Source: Clostridia bacterium (lineage in GTDB: Bacteria; Bacillota_A; Clostridia; Oscillospirales; CAG-272). Taken from it: a stretch of DNA of 30,301 bases. This document shows, piece by piece, positions 1-7,961 of this stretch. The notes under the pieces were generated by a model. That model ran no database searches and had not been told where the DNA came from. It saw nothing but the letters and a program-made list of their open reading frames with translations. The DNA is taken from NCBI GenBank assembly GCA_017453335.1, contig JAFTKI010000099.1, positions 1 to 30,301 of the forward strand, given 5' to 3'. The position numbers and the translations under genes are program-made. Numbering within the stretch: the stretch's first letter is position 1; each line of letters begins with the position of its first letter.

Positions 1-1203
1 GCCCTTGAATTCCTCGGCAAGCTGATCGGGGCGCAGGATCAGGTGTCCTTCGGAAATGGTGAACTGACGAACACGGATCAAGCCGTGCATCTCGCCCGAA
101 TCCTCGTTGCGGAACAGCGTGGAGGTCTCGCCCAAGCGCATGGGCAGATCTCTGTAAGAACGCTTCTTGTTCAAAAATACCTGATACTGGAAGGGACAGG
201 TCATGGGACGGAGTGCAAAGCATTCCTTGGTTTCGTCGTGGGGATCGCCCAGCACGAACATTCCGTCCAGATAATGATCCCAGTGTCCCGAGATCTTGTA
301 CAGCTCTCTCTTTGCCATCAAGGGCGTTTTGGTCAGAAGGTATCCGCGCTTCTGCTCCTCATCCTCAACCCATCTCTGGAGCGTCTGGATCACGCGCGCG
401 CCCTTGGGAAGCATGATGGGAAGTCCCTGTCCGATTACGTCAACGGTGGTGAACAGCTCCAATTCGCGTCCCAGCTTGTTGTGATCGCGCTTCAGAGCCT
501 CCTCCTGCTGCTTCAGATACTCGTTCATCTCGTCCTTGTTCGGGTATGCGATACCGTAGATTCTCTGCAGCATCTTGTTTTTCTGGTCGCCCTTCCAATA
601 AGCGCCCGTGCATTGCGTCAGCTTGAACGCCTTTACGGCACCCGTGCTGAAAAGGTGCGGGCCTGCGCAAAGATCGGTGAATTCGCCCTGACGGTAGAAG
701 CTGATCACAGCGTCCTCGGGAAGCTCCTCGATCAGCTGTACCTTATAGGGCTCGTCCTTCTCCTGCATCAGCGCGATCGCCTCGGCGCGGGGCAGCTCAA
801 AGCGCTCGATCTTGTGGTTTTCCTTCACGATCTTCTTCATTTCACCCTCAATCGCCTTGAGTGCATCGGCGGTAAAAGGCGTATCGGAATCGATATCATA
901 ATAGTAGCCGTTCTCCACAGCGGGACCGATGGTCAGCTTTGCCGCGGGATACAGACGCTTAACGGCTTGCGCCAGAATATGCGATGCGGTGTGACGGAAC
1001 AGATGCTTTCCCGCAGGATCGGCAAAGGTCAGAAGCTTGACGTCATCGCCCTCCTTCAATTCGGCGGTCAATGCAACGGTCTTACCGTCGATCTCGGCAC
1101 CGATCACCTCTCTCGTGATCAAGCCCGCTTCCTTGGCTGCCTCATAAACGGTCGTTCCCGCGGCAACCTCCAACACACAGTCATTTTGCAGCTTTACTTG
1201 CAT
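1..1203 (-). CDS. thrS: Threonyl-tRNA synthetase (5' two thirds; 3' end beyond window)
   Basis: Class II aminoacyl-tRNA synthetase that charges tRNA-Thr with threonine in the cytoplasm. The 401 visible codons stay open to the window edge; the family is usually about 640 residues, so the C-terminal catalytic part and the anticodon-binding domain are missing. The N-terminus is a TGS domain (about residues 1-60). The second additional (editing) domain follows, with the HTASH metal-site motif and a later DLCAGPH (Cys-x3-His) motif. The start of the catalytic core shows MTCPF, which carries the zinc-binding Cys, and motif 2 with RNEDSGEMHG, which supplies a zinc His. The ATG at 1203 is chosen because AAAAGGAG lies just upstream and the TGS domain begins directly after it. 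The gene follows a T-box leader. The family call is very secure. Confidence 0.97.
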   Translation of the reverse strand, partial: MQVKLQNDCVLEVAAGTTVYEAAKEAGLITREVIGAEIDGKTVALTAELKEGDDVKLLTFADPAGKHLFRHTASHILAQAVKRLYPAAKLTIGPAVENGYYYDIDSDTPFTADALKAIEGEMKKIVKENHKIERFELPRAEAIALMQEKDEPYKVQLIEELPEDAVISFYRQGEFTDLCAGPHLFSTGAVKAFKLTQCTGAYWKGDQKNKMLQRIYGIAYPNKDEMNEYLKQQEEALKRDHNKLGRELELFTTVDVIGQGLPIMLPKGARVIQTLQRWVEDEEQKRGYLLTKTPLMAKRELYKISGHWDHYLDGMFVLGDPHDETKECFALRPMTCPFQYQVFLNKKRSYRDLPMRLGETSTLFRNEDSGEMHGLIRVRQFTISEGHLILRPDQLAEEFKG

Positions 1204-1243
1204 GGTTAAAATCTCCTTTTTATTGTGTAGATATAAATTAACT

Positions 1244-1287
1244 AAAAAACACACCCCGACAGACAGCATTTGCCTGTTCGGGGTGTG
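1244..1287 (-). terminator. T-box-controlled intrinsic terminator before thrS
   Basis: On the minus strand, CACACCCCGA-type arms at 1287-1278 and 1259-1250 form a 10 bp GC-rich stem followed by six T (1249-1244). The 5' arm lies immediately after the T-box sequence, so the competing antiterminator made with the T-box bulge would exclude it. This is the usual switch arrangement. Confidence 0.88.
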
Positions 1288-1465
1288 GATATTTCCGCAC
1301 GGTTCCACCCGGACGTTTCACTTCATTTGGGTATTTGATTTGCACGCGAAGTGGTACCCTTTTGCCCTATGCCAAGGATCTTTCAGCGAGCATTTTGCCC
1401 GATCCTCTCTCTGTTGCACGGTTTCAAAAGAACGTGTCTTCGGTGACTGAAGCCGATCGCTCGGT
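1244..1465 (-). ncRNA. T-box riboswitch leader of thrS
   Basis: tRNA-sensing 5' leader that couples thrS transcription to uncharged tRNA-Thr. The diagnostic T-box sequence GGGTGGAACCGTGCGG is read on the minus strand at 1310-1295. An intrinsic terminator follows at 1287-1244. Upstream are stem I hallmarks: an AGAGAG run followed by a GGATC/GATCC pairing around a CTGAAAG segment, and then GGTACCACTTC. In that last piece an ACC triplet (1355-1353) followed by A is the best specifier candidate, matching a threonine codon and the downstream gene. The exact 5' end is not resolved; it lies at or just inside the end of the upstream gene. Confidence 0.9.
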
Positions 1466-1903
1466 TCAGATTTTGCGTCCTCTCTGCTTCATATTATATG
1501 CAGAACGGGGGTTGTAGATCTCACGCCAATCCAGGTCGCCTCGGTCAAGTGCCGTGACGATCACCTCCGCAGTGGCAATATTGGTGGCAACGGGAACGTT
1601 ATAAAGATCGCACAGGCGGAGCAGCTCGTTCTCCACATCGTCGGTCTTTGCATCGGGGCGTGTATCCTTAAAATAGAGAAGCACGTCGATTTCGTTGCAG
1701 GAAATGCGCGAAGCAATCTGCTGTTTTCCGCCCTGTACACCTGCAAGCAGCCTTTCAATCTCCAGCCCCGTAGCCTCGGAAATGTATTTTGCCGTAATAT
1801 TCGTAGCACACAAATTATGCTTGCTCAGAATGCCGCAGTATGCAATGCAAAACTGTGTCATGAGTTCTTTTTTCAAATCGTGTGCGATAATTGCTATCTC
1901 CAT
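1466..1903 (-). CDS. Methylglyoxal-synthase-like protein with altered catalytic residues
   Basis: A 145-residue single-domain protein of the MGS-like fold, close in length to MgsA, which converts dihydroxyacetone phosphate to methylglyoxal plus phosphate. Family landmarks visible are AHDLKKELM at the N-terminus, ISEATGLEIERLL, GGKQQIASRI, and LLRLCDLYNVPVATNIATAE. Three key positions deviate. The catalytic Asp of GGDQQ is Lys (codon AAA). The phosphate-binding ATGTTG stretch reads ATNITA. The DPxxxxPHxxDV segment reads DTRPDAKTDDV, which is one residue shorter and has no His. Routine annotation would call it mgsA, but the residues argue against normal catalysis, so it may be a ligand-binding or regulatory relative. 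The ATG is preceded by AAAGGGG. A strong promoter lies 75 bp upstream and the thrS leader follows directly. Confidence 0.85.
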   Translation of the reverse strand: MEIAIIAHDLKKELMTQFCIAYCGILSKHNLCATNITAKYISEATGLEIERLLAGVQGGKQQIASRISCNEIDVLLYFKDTRPDAKTDDVENELLRLCDLYNVPVATNIATAEVIVTALDRGDLDWREIYNPRSAYNMKQRGRKI

Positions 1904-1978
1904 TGTGGTTGATCCCCTTTCCTATTTCTTTTTGTTCCGTATAAACGCATTTTGAACGGAATTCTCAAATTCTAATCA

Positions 1979-2007
1979 ATTATATCACAATCACTATGAA
2001 ATGTCAA
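1979..2007 (-). promoter_or_regulatory. Sigma-A promoter of the methylglyoxal-synthase-like gene (and perhaps thrS)
   Basis: On the minus strand TTGACA (2007-2002), a 17 bp spacer and TATAAT (1984-1979) give perfect consensus hexamers. The site is in the 163 bp gap upstream of the gene starting at 1903. The next gene's T-box leader follows with no obvious terminator between, so read-through into thrS is possible. Confidence 0.9.
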
Positions 2008-2066
2008 TAGGATTGCAATATTTTTTTAGGTTTTGAACAAAAAAACACAGAAAATAGAGAAGAATT

Positions 2067-2609
2067 TTATTCGTACTTGGCGCGGATGCCGCCGATGAAT
2101 TTCGGACGGGTGCGTGCCGCCAGCAGGATCGCCGATCCGATCTGCGAAACAGACAGGCGCACGGGAACCGCCACGTCACGAAGATGCATACCGATCAGAG
2201 TACCGCCGATATCGAGTCCCGCATGGGCGCGGATATGCTCAACGGCAACGGGAGCGTCAAAGCGATCCCACGCCGTGGTTGCGAACGATCCGCCCGCCTT
2301 GGGCTGAGGAATCACGCAAACCGGCTCCCAGCCGTATTTTTCGGCACACTCGCGCTCGATGATCAGTGCGCGGTTGAGATGCTCACAGCACTGTGCCGCC
2401 AGATAGATGCCGCGCTCCTTGAGGATCGGGTAGATCGCGTCGAATACCGCCTGTGCGGTCTCAAAGCTGGAGCCGTGTCCAATGGTTTCGCCTACGATCT
2501 CGGAGGACGAGCATCCAATGACGAGCAGATCGCCCTTTTTCAGCTCAGCGCGCTCCAAAAGCTCGGTCACTGCGGTCTTTGCCTGTTGTGTTATCAGTTC
2601 CATATTCAT
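2067..2609 (-). CDS. ywlG: TIGR01440 / DUF436 family protein (YwlG-like)
   Basis: A 180-residue cytoplasmic protein of the YwlG (DUF436) family, whose biochemical role is not established. Recognition rests on the family pattern of a GDLLVIGCSSSEIVGETIG segment near residue 30, a central AAQCCEHLNRALIIER segment, VCVIPQPKAGGSFAT, and a C-terminal DIGGTLIGMHLR followed by RTRPKFIGG. An in-frame ATG exists at 2624 but has no ribosome binding site. The start at 2609 is preferred because AAGGAG (2621-2616) sits six bases upstream. The gene follows the yqhQ-like gene closely, so the two are probably cotranscribed. Whether the conserved Cys and His residues bind metal cannot be told from sequence alone. 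Confidence 0.88.
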   Translation of the reverse strand: MNMELITQQAKTAVTELLERAELKKGDLLVIGCSSSEIVGETIGHGSSFETAQAVFDAIYPILKERGIYLAAQCCEHLNRALIIERECAEKYGWEPVCVIPQPKAGGSFATTAWDRFDAPVAVEHIRAHAGLDIGGTLIGMHLRDVAVPVRLSVSQIGSAILLAARTRPKFIGGIRAKYE

Positions 2610-2630
2610 AAGAGTCTCCTTCATTTACCG

Positions 2631-3788
2631 TTACCAGTTGTCGCTTTCATCCTCGGGGATAGCACGCGTCATTGCCTCGATCGCACATTCGATCATATCA
2701 TCGGTGGGCTCGAACACAGTAACGTGCTGCAGCCATACACCGGGCGCCGAGATGATACGCGTGAGAAGATTGTCGTGACGTCCGGCAAACTTGATCAGCT
2801 CATAGCCGAGTCCTACAATCAAGGGCAGGAGCAAAATTTTCACCACCGCACGCAGCAGGGACGGCAGGACATTTCCGGTAATCGCGATCGAAATAGGATC
2901 GATGAAAAACGACACAAAAATGCTGACAAGAAGCATCAGAATCAAAAATGATGTTCCGCAACGGGGATGGAATCGGCGTTGCTTGCGGATATTTTCCACG
3001 GTCAAGGGCAATCCTGCTTCATAGCAGAAAATGGTTTTATGCTCGGCACCGTGGTACATAAAGGTACGGCGAATATCCTTCATCAAGGTGATCAACGCCA
3101 TGTATCCGACCAGCAAAAGAATCTTCAAAACACCCTCAAACACCGATTTGTACAAGGATCTGAGTGCAAGACTATCGGGGCGCAAAAAAGCAACGTGCTC
3201 GGCAAGCAACTCATAAAGCTTCGTGGGAACATACATAAACAATCCCAGCATCAGCACCACCGCCAGAACCCCCGCAACCACCATAATCACGGTCATCACC
3301 CAGGACGGAAGCTTTTTTTCCTCCTCGGGCTTTTCCGACTTTGCTTTGGGTTCTGCAGTAGCTTCGGCTTGCGGTTCTGCCGGTTCCTCTTTTTGCGGTG
3401 CGGCTTCAGGTGCAACCGTCGATTCCTCGATCGTTCTTCCCTCTTTTTCGGCTTTTGCGCGCTCTGCCGCCTCGCGCTTTTTCTTTTTCCGCGGACTTTC
3501 CTCCACGATATCCTCAAGCCCCGAAAGCTCTGCCGAACGCATCAGGCACTTATATCCGACCACCATCGAATCGAAATATCCAAACAGTCCCCGAAGGATC
3601 GGCAACCGACAGATCGCCGGGCGTTTGGTGCCCTTTGTCTCAAACTCCTCCACCACGATCTCGCCCTTTGTGTTACGAACCGCCATGGCAGATTTTTTGG
3701 GGCCGCGCATCATGATGCCTTCCATCAATGCCTGTCCGCCGATCGAGGTTTTGCGCATACAGGTACGCGTTTGTTTCTCTTTCTTCAA
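2631..3788 (-). CDS. yqhQ: DUF1385 polytopic membrane protein (YqhQ-like)
   Basis: A 385-residue membrane protein of the DUF1385/YqhQ family, function unknown. Family motifs are the N-terminal SIGGQALMEGIMMRGP block, YHGAEHKTIFCYEAG in the middle and RFHPRCGTSFL after it. Hydrophobic segments lie at roughly 161-190, 213-240, 280-310 and 315-345. A lysine-, glutamate-, alanine- and proline-rich linker at about residues 98-160 sits between the N-terminal block and the first strong membrane span, making the protein longer than the roughly 320-residue B. subtilis homologue. The start at 3788 is TTG. It is supported by GAGGA seven bases upstream, but the conserved region would also fit a start at the internal ATG ten codons later. 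It lies between ispE and the ywlG-like gene on the same strand. Confidence 0.87.
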   Translation of the reverse strand: MKKEKQTRTCMRKTSIGGQALMEGIMMRGPKKSAMAVRNTKGEIVVEEFETKGTKRPAICRLPILRGLFGYFDSMVVGYKCLMRSAELSGLEDIVEESPRKKKKREAAERAKAEKEGRTIEESTVAPEAAPQKEEPAEPQAEATAEPKAKSEKPEEEKKLPSWVMTVIMVVAGVLAVVLMLGLFMYVPTKLYELLAEHVAFLRPDSLALRSLYKSVFEGVLKILLLVGYMALITLMKDIRRTFMYHGAEHKTIFCYEAGLPLTVENIRKQRRFHPRCGTSFLILMLLVSIFVSFFIDPISIAITGNVLPSLLRAVVKILLLPLIVGLGYELIKFAGRHDNLLTRIISAPGVWLQHVTVFEPTDDMIECAIEAMTRAIPEDESDNW

Positions 3789-3890
3789 AACTATATCCTC
3801 ATTTCAAATAAATTTGATCGTAATATTGTACGACACAAATGTTAACTACGTATGAACGTTCCGAATTTTACGGTACAGTCAATAAAAAAG

Positions 3891-4781
3891 TCAGATCTTA
3901 TACGCCTTTGCAGGATGACAGAGGAAAGCTGCCGCTCCCATTGATTTCAGCGTTTCCACTGCATCAACAGCCGCCTCCTGTGACTCAAAAAGACCAAATA
4001 CGGACGGACCGCTTCCGCTCATCATCGACACCTTTGCGCCCTTTTCAAGCATAGTTGTCTTTAAGCGGTTCACATAAGGCTGTACGCTTGGAACGACCTC
4101 CTCAAAAATATTATAAAAACAATCTGCAGCATCTAAAATTCCGTCCTTTTTCATAGCATCGATCAAACGGTCACACCGCGCATCCTTTGCCTTGGATTGT
4201 GCGAAATTGCCGTGTAATTCGTCCAATTTTCCATAGCCCCACGGGGTGGAGATCCCCTCTCCCATGCAAGCCACAACGGTATGGCAAAACGGCATTTCGG
4301 CGATTGGCTTCAATTCTTCTCCGATACCGCTGACAAGTGCGGCACCGCCGATGATGCAAAACGGGATATCGGCACCAAGCCCCGCACCGAGCGAGCAAAG
4401 CTCCTCGACCGAAAGACGGTTGCCGCACAGATGGTTCATGGCACGCAAGACCGCCGCCGCATCCGAGCTTCCGCCCGCTAAGCCCGCCGCCATCGGAATA
4501 TGCTTCTCGATCGAAATACTGACCTCACCGCTCTGCCCTATCTTTGCAAGATACAGCTCTGCCGCCCGCCACGCAAGATTGCGGCAATCGGTGGGCATCC
4601 GATCGTTTCCCGAAGCCGAGAGTGAGATCCGCGTGTGAAGTCCCGGACGGAATTCAACGCTGACCAAGTCACACACCGACACGGTTTGCATGATACTGAT
4701 GATGTTATGATATCCGTTTTCCCGTCTTCCGACTACGTCAAGATAGAGGTTGATCTTTGCATTTGCTCGTTCTGTACGCAT
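3891..4781 (-). CDS. ispE: 4-diphosphocytidyl-2-C-methyl-D-erythritol kinase
   Basis: GHMP kinase of the non-mevalonate (MEP) isoprenoid pathway that phosphorylates CDP-methylerythritol at the 2-hydroxyl. The 296-residue length is normal. The N-terminus ERANAKINLYLDVVG carries the catalytic Lys (K9). The ATP-binding glycine-rich GHMP motif is PMAAGLAGGSSDAA at 96-109, the catalytic Asp is in GADIPF (D138), and the C-terminal MSGSGPSVFGLF is typical. The frame is open further upstream to 4862, but the ATG at 4781 fits the conserved N-terminus and has AAAGGGG seven bases before it. The gene diverges from the AI-2E-type transporter genes across a short intergenic region and is followed by the yqhQ-like gene. 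Confidence 0.95.
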   Translation of the reverse strand: MRTERANAKINLYLDVVGRRENGYHNIISIMQTVSVCDLVSVEFRPGLHTRISLSASGNDRMPTDCRNLAWRAAELYLAKIGQSGEVSISIEKHIPMAAGLAGGSSDAAAVLRAMNHLCGNRLSVEELCSLGAGLGADIPFCIIGGAALVSGIGEELKPIAEMPFCHTVVACMGEGISTPWGYGKLDELHGNFAQSKAKDARCDRLIDAMKKDGILDAADCFYNIFEEVVPSVQPYVNRLKTTMLEKGAKVSMMSGSGPSVFGLFESQEAAVDAVETLKSMGAAAFLCHPAKAYKI

Positions 4782-4903
4782 CTTTTTTCCCCTTTTTCGG
4801 CACGGTACGACAACGTTCCGCTGAATTGCTTTTATTTTACCATATTTTAGCACAAAATGCAAGGTATGCGCGAAAGATAATCGAAAAAGAATCGAAAAAA
4901 CTA

Positions 4904-4932
4904 TTGACTTCCCCCCGAGAATGGTATAAAAT
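4904..4932 (+). promoter_or_regulatory. Sigma-A promoter of the AI-2E transporter/htpG gene series
   Basis: TTGACT (4904-4909), a 17 bp spacer and TAAAAT (4927-4932), overlapping a TATAAA. The site is 42 bp upstream of the ATG at 4974 in the divergent gap with ispE. It is the only convincing promoter before the plus-strand genes that follow. Confidence 0.75.
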
Positions 4933-4973
4933 ATTATATAGAGATATTGTTCTGTTTATGAGCGGAGGATCCC

Positions 4974-6500
4974 ATGGAGACAGGCGGAAACAAAAATTTG
5001 AAAAAGAAGGTCTTTATCGGAGCGATTGTGTGCGCAATCGCTTTTTTGGCTTTGCTGTTTGTTTCTTCGGCTGTCCGAATCAAGGCTTGGTTTTTGGGTC
5101 TGCTCTTGATCCTGCGTCCCATCCTCATCGGTCTTGCAGTGGCATATCTGCTCAACCCCATTTTCCGCTTTTTTGAACGAAAGCTCTTCAAGCATCTGCG
5201 CCCCTTCGGTCTCCGCCGTGCGCTGTCGCTCTTCTGCTCGATTCTGTTTTTGTTTTTGGTCGTTGCTCTGCTTTTGTGGCTGATCGTGCCTCAACTGATC
5301 GGAAGCATGATCTCTTTTGCGAGAAATTATAACCTGTACGTTTCCTCCGCTATTCACGTTGTGAACGAAACGATAGAGAGTATAAACGGATTCCTGGAAC
5401 CGTTAACGGGAAACGAATCGGTGATCAACTATCTGAAGGAACGTGAGCTGAACGAATATATCCAAAGCACCACGAGCGAATGGATCAGGAACATGAGCCA
5501 ACAGAATTATCAGCCCATTACGGGTATTCTCGGAAGCACCTTCTCCGGAATTGTGGATGTAGTGCTTGGTCTGTTCTTAACCGTTTATCTGCTGGCATCC
5601 AAGGAAAAGCGGTACGCACAGGTGATGAAGCTTCGCCGCGCACTGTTCAGCAATCTGGTAAACGAGCGCATCACGCGGATCTGTACGATCGCCGACCGAT
5701 CCTTCGGCAGATTTATCAAGGGTAAGCTGATCGACTCGCTGATCGTTGCGGCACTGATCTATATTCCGCTGCTTTTGTTCGGGGTTCCCTACGCTCTTCT
5801 GATCGCGGCGTTTATCGCCATTACCAATCTCATTCCCCTTGTGGGATTCTATATCGGCATGATCCCCACTGCGGTGATCGTGCTTCTGACCGATCCCGCC
5901 AAGATCATCCCGTTTTTGATCATTCTGATTCTGATCCAACAGATCGACAGCAATATCGTTTCGCCCCGCGTTCTGGGAAGCAACACGGGTGTCAGCTCCC
6001 TGTGCGTGCTGATCTCCATTTCGGTGGCAGGTGCGCTGTTCGGATGGATCGGTATGCTGATCGCAGTCCCCTTGTTTGCAACGGGATTGGAGCTGTTGGA
6101 CGAGTGGACAGTCGTGCGTTTGCAGAAAAAGGGACTTCCCTCGGGCGTGGAAAGCTACTATGCCAACAACACGTTGGTGGAGCCCGAACAAAATATTCAC
6201 TCCACCGTCGATAAATCCGCACAACGGATCGAACGGTATGCTTTGCGCGCACAAAAAAAGCGGGAAAACGGAGAAAAGCCTACGTGGGTTGAGCGTATCT
6301 GCTTGCGAATTCGGAATACAGCGCATAAATATCACTTTTTCACCGAGATCTCCGACAAATCCCAGGTCGCGGTTTCCACCGAAGAGGTTGCAAAAAATGC
6401 CGAGCTGGAATCCCGTCGGTATCTGGAGACATTTATTGAAAGCCAAGATAAGAACCGTTCGGACGGCACCGCTGATTCCAACGGCGATCACTCGGTCTGA
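4974..6500 (+). CDS. AI-2E family transporter (first of tandem pair)
   Basis: A 508-residue polytopic inner-membrane protein of the AI-2E/UPF0118 family. Members include quorum-signal exporters and cation antiporters, so the substrate cannot be inferred. Visible landmarks are two N-terminal helices around residues 10-65 with RPILIGLAVAYLLNPIF, the FERKLF loop, a further helix at about 84-110, a long soluble stretch, then helices from about 185 to 370 containing GVPYALLIAAFIAITNLIPLVGF and a DSNIVSPRVLGSNTGVSSL segment typical of the family. A charged cytosolic tail of about 125 residues follows KKGLPSG and is longer than usual. The ATG at 4974 has GGAGGA five bases upstream. The downstream paralogue starts 15 bases after the stop. 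Confidence 0.92.
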   Translation: METGGNKNLKKKVFIGAIVCAIAFLALLFVSSAVRIKAWFLGLLLILRPILIGLAVAYLLNPIFRFFERKLFKHLRPFGLRRALSLFCSILFLFLVVALLLWLIVPQLIGSMISFARNYNLYVSSAIHVVNETIESINGFLEPLTGNESVINYLKERELNEYIQSTTSEWIRNMSQQNYQPITGILGSTFSGIVDVVLGLFLTVYLLASKEKRYAQVMKLRRALFSNLVNERITRICTIADRSFGRFIKGKLIDSLIVAALIYIPLLLFGVPYALLIAAFIAITNLIPLVGFYIGMIPTAVIVLLTDPAKIIPFLIILILIQQIDSNIVSPRVLGSNTGVSSLCVLISISVAGALFGWIGMLIAVPLFATGLELLDEWTVVRLQKKGLPSGVESYYANNTLVEPEQNIHSTVDKSAQRIERYALRAQKKRENGEKPTWVERICLRIRNTAHKYHFFTEISDKSQVAVSTEEVAKNAELESRRYLETFIESQDKNRSDGTADSNGDHSV

Positions 6501-6515
6501 GAAAGGAGCAACGTT

Positions 6516-7904
6516 ATGGAAAATACACGAAATAAAAAGCTCCTTTGGGGAATCGGAATCTATCTTGCCGTTCTGTTCTTTATTCTCTGGGTAACCAATG
6601 TTGAGCCGATCAATCACTTTTTTTCGGTGATCCTGTTTATTCTTCGTCCCGTTCTGATCGGCTTGGTGATCGCATATTTGTGCAATCCGATCTTTAACCT
6701 CTTTGAGCGCAAGCTGTTTTACAAGATCCGTCCGCACGGTCTGCGCCGCGCTTTGGCAATTTTCTGCGCCTATTTACTGCTCTTTTTGATCGTTGTTCTG
6801 CTGCTTTTGTTGATCTTCCCGCAGCTGATCGACAGTATTCTCAATTTTATCGACAATTCCAATGCTTATTTCGAAACGGCCTGCAGCGAATTGAATGTTC
6901 TGATCCAATGGGTAAACGGGTTCCTGCCGAAAAACGGAACGGGAGAGGGATTGATCCCCAATTTAAGCGCAGCCAAGCTGCAAAGCGGCTTTTCCGACTT
7001 TTTGCTTTCCTTCAAGCTGGATCCCCAAACGCTTCTGAGCCTGTTCAATACCGACACACTTTCGGCGGCAGGCGATGTGCTGATTGCGATTGCGGATACC
7101 GTTCTCGGATTTTTCATCTCGCTCTATCTGCTGGCAACCAAGGAAAAGCTCTATGCGCAGGTCATGCGCTTCCGCCGCGCGTTTCTCAGCGATAAGGTCA
7201 ACGAGGTGATCACCAATATCTGTACAACTGCCGATGTGTCCTTTGGCGGATTTATCCGCGGAAAGCTTTTGGATTCCGCGATCATCGGAGTGCTGGTCTA
7301 TCTGGCAATTTCACTGTTCGACGTTCCCTACGCCATACTGATCGCGGTGACCGTAGCCATCACCGATATCGTACCGATCATCGGCCCGTTTGTCGGAGTT
7401 GTGCCTTCGGCAATCATTATTCTTTTGACCGATCCCGCAAAGGTGATCCCCTTCCTGATCTGTATTCTGATCATCCAGCAGTTTGACGGAAACATTCTGG
7501 CTCCCAAGGTGCTTGGCGAGCAGACCGGTATCAGCTCGCTCTGCGTCCTCATCGCCATTACCACGATGGGTGCTTTGTGGGGCTTTGTCGGTATGATCGT
7601 CGGCGTCCCGCTGTTTGCAACGGTGATGGAGCTGACAAAGACATTCCTTGACAATCGCTTGAAGAAAAAAGGACTGTCCACCGTCACCGACGACTATTAC
7701 ACGCCCGACGGAGGAGAGCCTTCGCTGACCGAGATCTCCGAGGGCGCGGACGCACAGGCAACGCAGGCGGTTACTCCCTTCCTTCTGTCGGACGGATGCG
7801 GAAATCTGACCGAAAAGGAGCGCCGAGCGCTTGAACGCTATCGGACGGCAAAGGCACAAGAGAAAGACGCGCAACAGTCGAACAAGGAGCAACCTAAAAA
7901 TTGA
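6516..7904 (+). CDS. AI-2E family transporter (second of tandem pair)
   Basis: A 462-residue paralogue of the preceding gene with the same layout: N-terminal LRPVLIGLVIAYLCNPIF, a FERKLF loop, LRRALAIFC, a soluble middle, then SLYLLATKEKLYAQVMRFRRAF and a helix bundle with DIVPIIGPFVGVVPSAI and DGNILAPKVLGEQTGISSL. It was evidently produced by tandem duplication. The charged C-terminal tail after KKGLSTV is shorter (about 80 residues) and unlike the first copy's. GAAAGGAG lies eight bases before the ATG. Spacing and strand imply cotranscription with the first copy and probably with htpG. The transported substrate is unknown. Confidence 0.92.
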   Translation: MENTRNKKLLWGIGIYLAVLFFILWVTNVEPINHFFSVILFILRPVLIGLVIAYLCNPIFNLFERKLFYKIRPHGLRRALAIFCAYLLLFLIVVLLLLLIFPQLIDSILNFIDNSNAYFETACSELNVLIQWVNGFLPKNGTGEGLIPNLSAAKLQSGFSDFLLSFKLDPQTLLSLFNTDTLSAAGDVLIAIADTVLGFFISLYLLATKEKLYAQVMRFRRAFLSDKVNEVITNICTTADVSFGGFIRGKLLDSAIIGVLVYLAISLFDVPYAILIAVTVAITDIVPIIGPFVGVVPSAIIILLTDPAKVIPFLICILIIQQFDGNILAPKVLGEQTGISSLCVLIAITTMGALWGFVGMIVGVPLFATVMELTKTFLDNRLKKKGLSTVTDDYYTPDGGEPSLTEISEGADAQATQAVTPFLLSDGCGNLTEKERRALERYRTAKAQEKDAQQSNKEQPKN

Positions 7905-7961
7905 TTATAAAAACGGTCTTTTCGGGCCGGTCGTAAAAACATACAAAAAGGAGTCCCCAAA

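Noticed and set aside
43..1209. A 388-codon plus-strand frame over thrS
   Set aside because: Shadow of thrS; no ribosome binding site or recognisable domain, and the minus strand carries clear synthetase motifs.
1493..1498. A perfect TATAAT on the minus strand at the end of the methylglyoxal-synthase-like gene, as a thrS-specific promoter
   Set aside because: No acceptable -35 hexamer at 15-19 bp; left open but not called.
4863..4903. Promoter for ispE in the divergent gap
   Set aside because: AT-rich, but no hexamer pair with proper spacing on the minus strand could be supported.
7905..7961. A CIRCE or other heat-shock operator before htpG
   Set aside because: No TTAGCACTC-type inverted repeat; only an imperfect GC-rich repeat is present.
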